Source of the DNA: CAYXDO01 sp964463485
GTDB taxonomy: Bacteria; Myxococcota; Kuafuiibacteriia; Kuafuiibacteriales; Kuafuiibacteriaceae
Reading direction: 5' to 3'
NCBI GenBank assembly: GCA_964463485.1
Contig: CAYXDO010000030.1
Span: 1-64,000, forward strand
Length of the DNA stretch: 64,000 bases
In this document: positions 9,891 through 18,272 of the stretch, one piece after another
Layout: the number at the start of each line of letters is the position of its first letter
Numbering within the stretch: the stretch's first letter is position 1
Translations under genes and position numbers: made by a program
The notes under the pieces: model-generated
Seen by the model: the letters and a program-made list of their open reading frames with translations, nothing else
The model's database searches: none
What the model was told of the DNA's origin: nothing

Positions 9891-11079
9891 AGCGGCTTCG
9901 ATCTTCGGAGAGCTTCCGCAGCATTTCTTCGAGCTCGGGGGTGGCTTCGATGACTTCGCGAAAGACTTGCTTGTCGAGGCGGAGGGCCACGGCGTCGACG
10001 ACGGCGGTGACGGACGCGGAGGTGGGTCGCTCGAAGAGGAGAGATCTCTCTCCGAAGACGTCACCGGGGCGAAGTCGGGCCACTTCGGCGTCGCCTCGGG
10101 TGACTTTGAGCTCGCCGGAGAGGACGAGGTAGAGGCCCGTACCCGGCGAGCCTTCGGCGAACACGAGCTCCCCGGCTTCGAACGCCTTACTCTTGAACGC
10201 ACCTCTGAGTCGGTCGCGCTCGGCGTCGCTCAAGGGAGCAAAAAATCGGTGCGTAGACAGGAGCGTCGCGAGCATGCGCTGGCGGTGAAAGGCGCGCAGC
10301 ACCTTGGGTACGTTCGGGTGACGTGCGGAGAGCTCTTCGAGCAGGGTCCGATCGATCACGAAGACCTCGACAGGCTCTTCACAAATCACGCTGGCAGTGC
10401 GCGGCGCATCTGACAGGAGCGCCATCTCTCCGAAGATCGAACCTTCCCTCAGGTGAGCGAGGACTTGGGGTGCGCCGGTGAGTCGCTTCTTTTCGACCCT
10501 GACTCGGCCGGAGACGAGCGCATAGGCAGACCCATCGGACTCACCTTCCCGAATGATGAGCTCCCCGAGTGAGTACGATTTCTTGGGCATACGCGTGACG
10601 AGCTCGAGGAAGGCTTCCTCGGGCAAGTCGGAGAACAGCGGGATACGAGTCGCCCCGGAGGGTGCAGGTGCGGGTCGGTCGGAAGGTGTGATGAGTTTCT
10701 GGATGGCCGCCCGGCCGGGCGGAGCGGGGGGTGGGTTGGAGGGGCGCGGCACTTGGGTTCGAACGGGCTCCCCTAGGCGGAGGTTGGCGATGCGAGTGAG
10801 TCGGGTCTCTGCACCTTCGGGGTCGAAGTCGAGGAGCTCGCGACAAGCGGCCACTGAGCGCAGGACCAGGCCGTCTGCGGCGTAGAGATCCGCGAGGACA
10901 GACAGGGCTTGGGCGGCGTGCTCCCGGCTGCCGGCTTTCTTGGCCACGTCGGCGAGCTGTCGAAGCGCCTGAGCGTCTTGGGGGTCGGCGCGGACGATCT
11001 CTCGGTAGGCTTCGACGGCCTGCGGGAAGCGCCCGGCCTCGGCGTCCGCGAGCGCGCGCTTGCGGAGGCCCTCGTTCAC
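9889..11079 (-). CDS. TPR protein with two cyclic nucleotide-binding domains
   Basis: 396 residues. The N-terminal 90 residues are TPR-like (AGRFPQAVEAYREIVRADPQ). A Pro-rich linker follows, then two cNMP-binding folds at about 145-255 and 265-385. The first has the phosphate-binding-cassette pattern FGEMALLSDAPRTASV with the expected Arg. The second reads FGERSLLFERPTSASV and lacks that Arg, so it may not bind nucleotide. There is no DNA-binding or catalytic domain, which suggests a regulatory scaffold. Its start overlaps the stop of the upstream gene by 4 bases, so the pair is an operon. Confidence 0.85.
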   Translation of the reverse strand: MNEGLRKRALADAEAGRFPQAVEAYREIVRADPQDAQALRQLADVAKKAGSREHAAQALSVLADLYAADGLVLRSVAACRELLDFDPEGAETRLTRIANLRLGEPVRTQVPRPSNPPPAPPGRAAIQKLITPSDRPAPAPSGATRIPLFSDLPEEAFLELVTRMPKKSYSLGELIIREGESDGSAYALVSGRVRVEKKRLTGAPQVLAHLREGSIFGEMALLSDAPRTASVICEEPVEVFVIDRTLLEELSARHPNVPKVLRAFHRQRMLATLLSTHRFFAPLSDAERDRLRGAFKSKAFEAGELVFAEGSPGTGLYLVLSGELKVTRGDAEVARLRPGDVFGERSLLFERPTSASVTAVVDAVALRLDKQVFREVIEATPELEEMLRKLSEDRSR

Positions 11080-12785
11080 ACGGAGAGCCCCGCCACGGTG
11101 CGGGCAAAGGCCAGGGCGAGGTCGCGGACCAGGGCTGCGGCCGCCTTTCTGCGGATCGACGGGTCGAGCGGGGGCACCGTGCGACCGGCGAATCGAACTT
11201 CGCGGGAGCGAGCGAGGGCACCTTCGGGGGAGCTGACGCCGCCGAGGGCGGCGACGGTGAGGTGGGCAGCCTCGAGATCCCCGCGACCGACGAGCGCGAG
11301 CGCTCTCGCGCGCCGCACAATCCAGCTTAAATCTCCTGCTGTTTCAACCGCTTGGGAGGTTGGCGTCCAGCCCTCGCCGGCCGCTGCGGCGATCCGGAGG
11401 ACGGCTCGGACCGAGGGAACGATGGCTTCCACGACGGCGGTTCCACTGAGAGCCTCGATATCCCCCTCCGCCGACGAGAGGATTCGGGCGAGGGTGGCCG
11501 GATCGGGCGGAATGGATAGCGCGGGTATCCACGGAGGCATGGCGTGGAGACGGAGGCCAAGCATATCCCCGGTGGTGGCGAGGGTGGCACGGCGGGTGAG
11601 GCGGGCGACGTAGAAGCGGCTGAGGTCACGATCGCGCACGGAGGGCTGCGCGCCGTCAGGATAGGACCAAGTCGGGGGGCGAGGTGCGCGCCATTCGGAC
11701 GACGGCGGCGGGATGGTCTCGCCGTTGGAGCCTGGGTCGGAAGGCTGCTCCACGGGTTCCTCGACGACCTCCAGGTACTCGTCGTCGGGGGCGTCGTCGG
11801 CGAGCGAGGGGATGTCGACGGTGGAGTCGAGGTCGGGCGTGCCTTCGTCGAAAGCGCCAGGCTCTGCGGGCCGCGTGGGGACGATCGAGGGCCGATTCGG
11901 AGCGTCCGCAAAGGCGGCGGGGTCGGCCAACGCCTCCTCGTAGTCGACGGCCATCAGGGTGGGATCGTGGATCAGCTCGACAGGGTCGCCGCGGCCGAGC
12001 AGCCAAGAGACTTCAGCGAGCTCGGCGATGGGCACCAAGAGCGGGTCGCTCGGGCGATGGCCGATGACGGCGAGCGCGCGATCGGGCCGGCCGAGCGCGA
12101 GGGCGGCCATGCCCACGGTGTAGGCCGAGTCGAGCCGGAGGCGCTCGCTCGGCAAGATCGGCAGGATCGCGCGCGTCTGCTCGAGCACGCGCGCGGTGGT
12201 GGCGAGCCGAACCAAACAGCGCGGGCTGACCGCGACCTGAGTCATGGCGATGGAGTGCTCTCGCCTGGTGAGGCAGCCCTCCGCCAGGCCGGCGAGATCG
12301 GTGGGTTCGAGGCCTTCAGGGAAGGCGTCTCGGAGGGCGGCTTCGTCGATCTCGAAGGAGGCGACGATGTGGCGCGCGGCTTCGGGTGAGGCGCGAAAGC
12401 GCACGAGCTCTTTGACGAGAGTTTCGGGCGTCAAGGGCTCATCGCGGAGCTCGGTGGCGCTCGGCGGAGCCCAGCCGAAGGCGAGGCGAGCGAGTGCAAA
12501 CGCCCCGAGACTGGAGCGCAAACGAAAGCCCTCCATCGGGTTTTGTGAGCTGAGGCTGCTCGCCAAGGTACGAAAACGATCCTCGAATTCGGAGAGAGCG
12601 CCGTCGGCGGCCTCCACGGTTGCGGCCGCAGCGAGCGCGCGCGCGAGATCCCGGGCCTGCAGGTCCAGGCGGTCGAGCGCTTCGCGATCGCGTCGAAGCA
12701 GCGCGATCAACGAAAAGGTCGGCGGGGAAACGTGTGGCGCGGTCGGAGCAGGCATCGTGTCCGAGCCCTCGAACATGATCACGGG
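11076..12785 (-). CDS. hypothetical protein co-transcribed with the TPR/cNMP protein
   Basis: About 569 residues with no family I recognise. It is mostly helical and Ala/Leu-rich, with an acidic Pro-rich linker near residues 285-370 (DDEYLEVVEEPVEQPSD). No signal peptide or membrane helix is evident, so it is probably cytoplasmic. GTG 12785 is chosen because TAGGAT lies 6 bases upstream with no Shine-Dalgarno, as in other apparently leaderless genes here; ATG 12782, 12776 and 12755 are possible. The four-base overlap with the downstream cNMP gene suggests that the products work together. Confidence 0.7.
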   Translation of the reverse strand, partial: PVIMFEGSDTMPAPTAPHVSPPTFSLIALLRRDREALDRLDLQARDLARALAAAATVEAADGALSEFEDRFRTLASSLSSQNPMEGFRLRSSLGAFALARLAFGWAPPSATELRDEPLTPETLVKELVRFRASPEAARHIVASFEIDEAALRDAFPEGLEPTDLAGLAEGCLTRREHSIAMTQVAVSPRCLVRLATTARVLEQTRAILPILPSERLRLDSAYTVGMAALALGRPDRALAVIGHRPSDPLLVPIAELAEVSWLLGRGDPVELIHDPTLMAVDYEEALADPAAFADAPNRPSIVPTRPAEPGAFDEGTPDLDSTVDIPSLADDAPDDEYLEVVEEPVEQPSDPGSNGETIPPPSSEWRAPRPPTWSYPDGAQPSVRDRDLSRFYVARLTRRATLATTGDMLGLRLHAMPPWIPALSIPPDPATLARILSSAEGDIEALSGTAVVEAIVPSVRAVLRIAAAAGEGWTPTSQAVETAGDLSWIVRRARALALVGRGDLEAAHLTVAALGGVSSPEGALARSREVRFAGRTVPPLDPSIRRKAAAALVRDLALAFARTVAGLSV

Positions 12786-12899
12786 CGCATCCTACTCGAA
12801 AAGAGGCGGAGTCACAGGCACCGCGCGATCTCGTACAGAGCCTCGCCTTTCTTCGTGTGTAAAAACCGCCGCCCGCGTAGCTGGCGGCACGAGGCTTCC

Positions 12900-14717
12900 G
12901 TGACCCAACGCTTGGACGTTCGAAATTTCGCCATCATCGCTCACATCGACCACGGCAAGACGACCTTGGTCGATCACATGCTGCGCCAGGCCGGCGTGTT
13001 CAGAGCCAACGAGGACGTGCCCGAGCGCGTCATGGACAGCAACGAGCAGGAGCGCGAGCGAGGCATCACGATCCTCGCGAAGAACACCGCGATCACTTAC
13101 CGCGGCGTGAAGATGAACATCCTCGACACGCCCGGGCACGCGGACTTCGGCGGCGAGGTCGAGCGCGTGCTGGGGCTCGCGGACGGCGTGATCTTGTTGG
13201 TGGACGCGGCCGAGGGCCCGTTGCCCCAGACGCGTTTCGTTCTCTCCAAAGCGCTCGAGAAGAAGCTCCCGCCGCTCGTGGTCATCAACAAGATCGACCG
13301 CAAAGACGCGCGACCCGAAGAGGTGCTCGACGAGGTGCTCGATCTGTTCATCGACCTCGGCGCCGACGAGGACGCGCTCGATTTTCCGGTGCTGTTCGCG
13401 ATCGCGCGGGAAGGCGTGGCGAAGAAGTCGCTCGACGATCACTCGAGGAACCTGGAGCCGCTGTTCGAATCGATTCTGGCGAGCGTGCCGAGCCCGTTGG
13501 ACCGACGCGACGAGCCTCTCCAAATCTTGATCGCAAACACCGACTACGACGACTACGTGGGGACGCTCGGGATCGGTCGCATCGTGTGCGGCGAGATCAG
13601 GAGCGGCCAGGCGCTGTTCCGCGTCAACACACAGGGCCCCTCGCCCGCCAAGGTCATGCGCCTTTACGGCTTCGAGGGCCTGGCGAAAAAAGAGATCGAG
13701 GTGGCGCGTTCCGGCGACCTCGTCGCGATCGCGGGCATCGAGGAGCTCGACATCGGCGACACCGTCGTAGCCACCGCAGAGACGCCTGCGCTGCCAAGGA
13801 TCGCCGTCGATCCGCCGACGATCCGGATGAGCTTCCTGGTGAACGATTCGCCGTTCGCAGGCACCGAAGGCAAACACGTCACGTCGCGCAAGGTGCGCGA
13901 GCGTCTGTTCAAGGCGGCGAAGCAGAACGTGGCGATCCGAGTCGCGGACGGAGAGACCCCGGACCGATTCGAGGTCTCGGGGCGCGGCGAGCTCCAGCTC
14001 GCGGTGTTGGTGGAGGCGATGCGACGAGAAGGTTACGAGCTTCAGCTCGGCAAGCCGGAGGTCGTGATTCGCGAGATCGACGGGAAGTTCTTCGAGCCCA
14101 TGGAGCGGCTCACGATCGACGTGCCCGAGGAGTTCATCGGCGTGGTCACGGAGCGATTGGCCGACCGCAAAGGAGAGATGCTCGATTTGAGCCGCACGCC
14201 GGGCGGGCGCGCCAAGCTCTCCTATCGGATCCCGTCGCGCGGGCTCATCGGATTTCGGTCACAGTTTCTGACCCAGACGCGCGGGCTCGGTGTGTTGAAC
14301 AGCATCGTCGACGGCTGGTCCGAGTGGAAGGGCGCGATGGCGCGGCGGCCGAACGGCGGAATCGTCGCGGACCGGAAAGGCCGCACGACGCCGTACGCGC
14401 TGTTTCACTTGCAGTCGCGCGGAGTGTTCTTCGTCGGCCCGAACGTCGACGTGTACGAAGGCATGGTCGTGGGCGAGAACACCCGCGAGAACGATCTCGA
14501 CGTCGACGTGACGCGAGAGAAGAAGCTCGTGAACTTTCGATCGGCGAACAAGGACGACAACACGATCCTGAGCCCGCCTCGGCCAATGACGCTCGAGCAG
14601 GCGATGGAGTTCATCGACGAAGACGAGCTCATCGAGGTCACGCCCGAATCGATTCGGCTTCGAAAGCGGATCTTGGCCGGCGGAAGGCGACCCAAGCGAG
14701 TCGCCCGAGAAGAGTAA
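12900..14717 (+). CDS. typA: ribosome-associated translational GTPase TypA/BipA
   Basis: 605 residues, the usual length of the family. It contains the translational GTPase motifs AHIDHGKTTL (G1), RGITI (G2), DTPGHADF (G3) and NKID (G4), EF-Tu domain II, EF-G-like domains, and the BipA C-terminal region (RGLIGFRSQF). It binds ribosomes and acts in stress- and temperature-dependent ribosome assembly and translation. The start is GTG 12900, with GAGG 5 bases upstream and the conserved N-terminus (LDVRNFAIIAHID) right after it; an upstream ATG in the same frame would add an unrelated extension. It is divergent from the preceding gene. A tandem repeat array follows its stop. Confidence 0.97.
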   Translation: MTQRLDVRNFAIIAHIDHGKTTLVDHMLRQAGVFRANEDVPERVMDSNEQERERGITILAKNTAITYRGVKMNILDTPGHADFGGEVERVLGLADGVILLVDAAEGPLPQTRFVLSKALEKKLPPLVVINKIDRKDARPEEVLDEVLDLFIDLGADEDALDFPVLFAIAREGVAKKSLDDHSRNLEPLFESILASVPSPLDRRDEPLQILIANTDYDDYVGTLGIGRIVCGEIRSGQALFRVNTQGPSPAKVMRLYGFEGLAKKEIEVARSGDLVAIAGIEELDIGDTVVATAETPALPRIAVDPPTIRMSFLVNDSPFAGTEGKHVTSRKVRERLFKAAKQNVAIRVADGETPDRFEVSGRGELQLAVLVEAMRREGYELQLGKPEVVIREIDGKFFEPMERLTIDVPEEFIGVVTERLADRKGEMLDLSRTPGGRAKLSYRIPSRGLIGFRSQFLTQTRGLGVLNSIVDGWSEWKGAMARRPNGGIVADRKGRTTPYALFHLQSRGVFFVGPNVDVYEGMVVGENTRENDLDVDVTREKKLVNFRSANKDDNTILSPPRPMTLEQAMEFIDEDELIEVTPESIRLRKRILAGGRRPKRVAREE

Positions 14718-14721
14718 GCCG

Positions 14722-14863
14722 GATCGTCTGCGTCTGCGTCAGATCGTCTGCGTCAGATCGTCTGCGTCAGATCGTCTGCGTCTGCGTCTGCGTCAGATCG
14801 TCTGCGTCCGCGTCAGATCGTCTGCGTCCGCGTCAGATCGTCTGCGTCCGATCGCGTGCGTCT
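14722..14863. repeat. tandem array of CAGATCGTCTGCGT units
   Basis: An imperfect array right after the typA stop is built from a 14-bp unit (CAGATCGTCTGCGT) with internal extra CTGCGT or CCGCGT hexamers, about eight units in all. It fills most of the space to the convergent DUF697 gene. No clear function is visible; it may act as an intergenic spacer or transcript end. Confidence 0.85.
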
Positions 14864-14954
14864 GAGTGACCCGCGATCGACGGTTCCAACGATCTAGTCG
14901 GTCGGACGACAAGCCGCTCCGTTTTCGTGCTTGGACGATTTCGGGCGAGCGGGG

Positions 14955-15683
14955 CTACATCGTTCGTTTTCTGGGTCTGAGCGAGGGCTCTTTGGGTTCG
15001 TCTGATCTGGATTCCGGGCGGGGGGATTCGTTCCGTGCCGGCTCGGACTTTGGAGCTTGCTCACGCTTGGCCGTGCTCTGATCGGGCTTGACGTCGGACT
15101 TGGCGGTGCTCTTTTCGTGTTCGTTTGAGCTCGAACGTTCTTCCTTCGAACCATTGGGGTCGCCTTCGCTTTGTTTTTTTCGAAAGCGATCGAAGGCATC
15201 TTTGCTGAAGGTTGCTTTGCCTTCGCGAACGGCCTCGTCGAAGACCTTCTGGAGGTCGTCTCGGCTGAGATTTGGATTCTCGAAGTAGGCGATGGAGGCG
15301 CGTCCGAGGCCCCAGGTCAGCGCGAAGGTGGCGGGGACGCCGAGCACGCTCCCGAGCCCTGGCATGAGCAGCTTTTTGATCGCAGAGATCGCGGCGGAGC
15401 CTGCGAACGAGAGCCCGGCGACGGCGCCCAACTCGACCGCGATGCGCTTGGCTTCGGTCTCGTTGATTTTTCGGCCATAGACGTGTCCGATCGTCATGAC
15501 CATCACGCTGTGCACGGGCACGAGGAGCGCGAGGTCGGCGATGGGGATCGGGACCAGCGAGGTGAGGGAGCCCGCGTAGGAACAGATGTCTACGACTTCT
15601 CGGGCGGTCTCGCGTTTGGATTCGAGCGAAGCGGCGGCCCAGTCGTTCTTCCGGACCTCCTCGAGCCGATCGAGCCAAGACAT
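14955..15683 (-). CDS. DUF697-family membrane protein
   Basis: 242 residues. The central part (about 45-135) matches the DUF697 style: VPIPIADLALLVPVHSVMV, GHVYG, then a second hydrophobic stretch (LSFAGSAAISAIKKLL) and a third (VPATFALTWGLG). The C-terminal 90 residues are highly charged and low in complexity (Ser, Glu, Lys, Pro) and probably disordered. DUF697 proteins are usually inner-membrane and often associated with small GTPases, but no GTPase gene is adjacent here. The ATG starts 2 bases after the upstream gene's stop, so the two form an operon. Confidence 0.75.
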   Translation of the reverse strand: MSWLDRLEEVRKNDWAAASLESKRETAREVVDICSYAGSLTSLVPIPIADLALLVPVHSVMVMTIGHVYGRKINETEAKRIAVELGAVAGLSFAGSAAISAIKKLLMPGLGSVLGVPATFALTWGLGRASIAYFENPNLSRDDLQKVFDEAVREGKATFSKDAFDRFRKKQSEGDPNGSKEERSSSNEHEKSTAKSDVKPDQSTAKREQAPKSEPARNESPRPESRSDEPKEPSLRPRKRTM

Positions 15684-15685
15684 GC

Positions 15686-16411
15686 TCAGAAGGTATACCG
15701 AATCGGGACCGAGATGCTCGCCGACGGAATCATGCCCCCGTGGAAAATCGCGGCGAATCGAAGGTCGAGGCCTACGGAGAAGTCGTTGAGCAGCGTGAAA
15801 TATTCGACTCCGAGGCCGCCGCCGGCCATGCCGCCCACGGCGGTGCCGCCTGCACCGGGCTCGGCCGCAGCGATGGTCGTGTCGGGCGTGACGATGGCCG
15901 CGCCGCCGTCGACCTTGAGCGTGAGCGCAACGCGTTCGCTGACGAAGTAGCCGAAGGCGACCGCCAGACCCGCTTGATACACCGCGAAGTCGTTCGGGAT
16001 CGTCGTGGCGACGTCGCCGTTGGCGAGCTGATCCGCGCTCGGCCGACCGGCTCCGGACGAAAATCCCGCGGCGAGCTTGAGGCCCAAGGAGAGGTTCGTC
16101 TTGGGCTTGCTCATCACGTCGTAGCCAAGCACCAAGCCGAGGTAGGGTTGGACGTTCGAGAGCCCTTTGGCCGGGAGCTCGGGGATGTTGGTGTTGTAAC
16201 CACCGAACGTGAAGAACGCTCCCAAGTCGCTCTCTGCGTAGAATCCGCGCCGGATCACGAACGGCGTCTCCTGCGTCTCCGTCGCGATCGCGGGCTCCTC
16301 GGCTTTGTCACCGCCCTTCTCTTCCGCAGCCCACGCGCTCGCGGCAGCGAGCGACGCGGAACAAACAGTCACAGCGAGCGATCGCCGGAACATCCCACTC
16401 AGCTTGGACAT
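15686..16411 (-). CDS. outer-membrane beta-barrel-like protein (CglE-like style)
   Basis: 241 residues from ATG 16411 with a Sec signal peptide (MSKLSGMFRRSLAVTVCSAS ... AWA). The mature part alternates short beta strands and glycine turns, contains ESDLGAFFTFGG and YLGLVLGYDV, and ends in an aromatic residue (SVPIRYTF), as outer-membrane beta-barrels do. The style recalls the adventurous-gliding protein CglE of myxobacteria, but that is recollection, not proof. A promoter-like CTGACC-17-TAGCGT lies upstream with the -10 element 8 bases before the ATG. It is the first gene of an operon with the DUF697 gene. Confidence 0.65.
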   Translation of the reverse strand: MSKLSGMFRRSLAVTVCSASLAAASAWAAEEKGGDKAEEPAIATETQETPFVIRRGFYAESDLGAFFTFGGYNTNIPELPAKGLSNVQPYLGLVLGYDVMSKPKTNLSLGLKLAAGFSSGAGRPSADQLANGDVATTIPNDFAVYQAGLAVAFGYFVSERVALTLKVDGGAAIVTPDTTIAAAEPGAGGTAVGGMAGGGLGVEYFTLLNDFSVGLDLRFAAIFHGGMIPSASISVPIRYTF

Positions 16412-16419
16412 CGCGGCGG

Positions 16420-16448
16420 ACGCTAACACAGCCCAAATAGTCGGTCAG
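16420..16448 (-). promoter_or_regulatory. promoter of beta-barrel/DUF697 operon, leaderless type
   Basis: On the minus strand CTGACC (16443-16448) and TAGCGT (16420-16425) are 17 bases apart, and the ATG begins 8 bases after the -10 hexamer. No Shine-Dalgarno fits between them. Confidence 0.5.
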
Positions 16449-16552
16449 GGACAAAGGCGTACGACGCTTGGAGGAGGCCGGAGACAACGCACGGACTTCT
16501 CGAAACGCTTCTCGAAGTCACGGAGGCGAGCAAGCTTCGCGGGCGCGCTGAG

Positions 16553-16573
16553 TCGACTGTGTAGCGCAGTCGA
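16553..16573. repeat. inverted repeat upstream of Cys-rich lipoprotein gene
   Basis: TCGACTG (16553-16559) and CAGTCGA (16567-16573) form a perfect 7-bp inverted repeat with a 7-base loop in the divergent spacer. It could be an operator; nothing else supports this. Confidence 0.4.
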
Positions 16574-16625
16574 GACGGAGCGCGTCGCCCGTTGACGCGC
16601 TCATGTTTTTGGAGCGAATTCGCCC

Positions 16626-17933
16626 ATGCTTTCTCGCTCGAAAGCGCACATCGTCGTCGCTCTGACCTTGGCGGGGTGCTCGACCGAACGCACGCGAGCG
16701 GCGACCGATCCATGCCAGAGCCTACTGTCGTGTTGCCGCGCGCTCGAGTCGACGGACCGGGGCCTTGCCCTCCAATGCCAGGCTAACTACGACGAGCTTC
16801 GCGGGCGGCAGGACGCTCGGACGGCGTGCCCCGACGCGCTCGCCCAGCTCAGATCGGCCGGGGCGTGCGCTGCGCAGCTTTCGGATGCGGGCTCGTCGGA
16901 GGATTCGGGTGCGCCCCCGACTCCGGATGCGGGCCCGGTGACGAGCCACGAGCTCTGCGACGCGTATGTCGAATGCACGAGCCACACGGCTCCAGAGGGT
17001 TTGGGGGTGATCTTGGCGACCTACGGACCGGCCGGATCGTGCTGGTCGAGCGCGTCCGAGGGCACATGTTCGACCGCGTGCCTCACCGGGCTCCAACACG
17101 CTCGGCAAGCACACCCTGGAGAGCTGAGTTGCCCAGCCTGTTTTTCCGATCTCGATTGCGCAGGATCGAGCGGAGGCCCCGCCTGCGACCGGGTCTCCGG
17201 GCGATGTGTCGAGTGCAACGAAGACCCGCATTGCTCCGGCAGTCTCGGAGCGTGCAGAGCTCAGAGTCATACGTGCGTAGAGTGTACGTCGGCTACTCAC
17301 TGTCCGGCCGGTACCTGCGATGTGTCGAGGTCTTCATGCACGACCTGCATTCGAGACTCAGACTGCCCGAGCGCTCGGCCACATTGCGTGGCCACGAGCG
17401 GTCAACCCGTTTGCGAGGAATGCGTGCGAAGCTCGGACTGCTCCTCGAATAGCTGTTCGAACGGCTCGTGCTGCGAGCCCGAGAGTTGCGGAGAGCTGAA
17501 GGCTGGCAGGTTCTTTCCGAGCTCATTGTGGCTCTGTGGCGCAAACGTCTCCGATCGCTGCTCTCCCACCGTCGTCGACTGCGGACCCTGCCCGCGCGGC
17601 GACTGCGTTCCGATGGAAAGCGACTCGAGATTCCGCTACTGCTCGACGCAGTGGACGCCTTGCGACCCAAGGACCTCCGGAGCTTGCCTCGAAATCGAGA
17701 AGTGCACGTACGTGCCCAATCGAAACGGCTACGTCTGCGCGTGGGACCTGACCGGCTCGGTCTGCGTCTACGGAGGGAGCTCCTACAGCTGCGGCGACAA
17801 CAGCTTCTCGTGTGACGGAGCCAATTTGGTCAACGACGGGGTGTGCGTCCCATACTGCTTGGTCAACCAAGACTGTCCGAGCAATCGATGCACCTTTTAC
17901 TCCGAGCTCGGTTATGGAACGTGCTCCCGATGA
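16626..17933 (+). CDS. cysteine-rich lipoprotein of unknown function
   Basis: 435 residues. The lipoprotein signal is MLSRSKAHIVVALTLAGC, followed by a Cys-rich N-terminal part with paired CC. From about residue 175 there is a run of short repeats of the form C-x2-D-x2-C-x5-8-C (for example CFSDLDCAGS, CIRDSDCPSARPHC, CVRSSDCSSNSC), a pattern common in myxobacterial exported proteins. It is probably displayed on the outer membrane and stabilised by disulfides. GGAG lies 11 bases upstream of the ATG. No neighbour suggests a specific role. Confidence 0.75.
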   Translation: MLSRSKAHIVVALTLAGCSTERTRAATDPCQSLLSCCRALESTDRGLALQCQANYDELRGRQDARTACPDALAQLRSAGACAAQLSDAGSSEDSGAPPTPDAGPVTSHELCDAYVECTSHTAPEGLGVILATYGPAGSCWSSASEGTCSTACLTGLQHARQAHPGELSCPACFSDLDCAGSSGGPACDRVSGRCVECNEDPHCSGSLGACRAQSHTCVECTSATHCPAGTCDVSRSSCTTCIRDSDCPSARPHCVATSGQPVCEECVRSSDCSSNSCSNGSCCEPESCGELKAGRFFPSSLWLCGANVSDRCSPTVVDCGPCPRGDCVPMESDSRFRYCSTQWTPCDPRTSGACLEIEKCTYVPNRNGYVCAWDLTGSVCVYGGSSYSCGDNSFSCDGANLVNDGVCVPYCLVNQDCPSNRCTFYSELGYGTCSR

Positions 17934-18028
17934 TTCGTTCTGCTCTGAGTTGGTACTCTGCCCACGCAGCCCTCTCCTCGAATGCGGCAGGCCAGGCAGG
18001 GCATCGCAACGGTCCGCGCTTCCGCCGC

Positions 18029-18268
18029 CTACTCGAGGCTTGCGGCGCCGAACGCAGCCAACGTTCCGCCGACGACCATCATGAGGAAGCCGAACCTGCG
18101 AATCCGCTTGCCCCACCTCGTCATGTCGGAGTCCAGGCCCAGCCTCAAATTTCGCTGCTTCGCTTTGAGCGTCAGCCGGTGGTCGGGGCGACGCGTGAAG
18201 ATCAGCCCTCTCACGAAGAACGGGAGCCCGAAGGTCAGGAGGATCAAACCGATCACCAGTCGCGCCAC
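18029..18268 (-). CDS. small two-helix membrane protein
   Basis: 79 residues. GTG start 18268 lies 4 bases after the stop of the metallohydrolase gene. Two hydrophobic helices (LVIGLILLTFGLPFFVRGLI and FGFLMMVVGGTLAAFGAA) flank a basic loop. It is probably an inner-membrane protein co-transcribed with the upstream lipoprotein enzyme. No family is recognised. Confidence 0.6.
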   Translation of the reverse strand: MARLVIGLILLTFGLPFFVRGLIFTRRPDHRLTLKAKQRNLRLGLDSDMTRWGKRIRRFGFLMMVVGGTLAAFGAASLE

Positions 18269-18272
18269 GGAC

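Noticed and set aside
14722..14863. CRISPR array
   Set aside because: Units are 14 bp and directly adjacent with no unique spacers; it is a simple tandem repeat.
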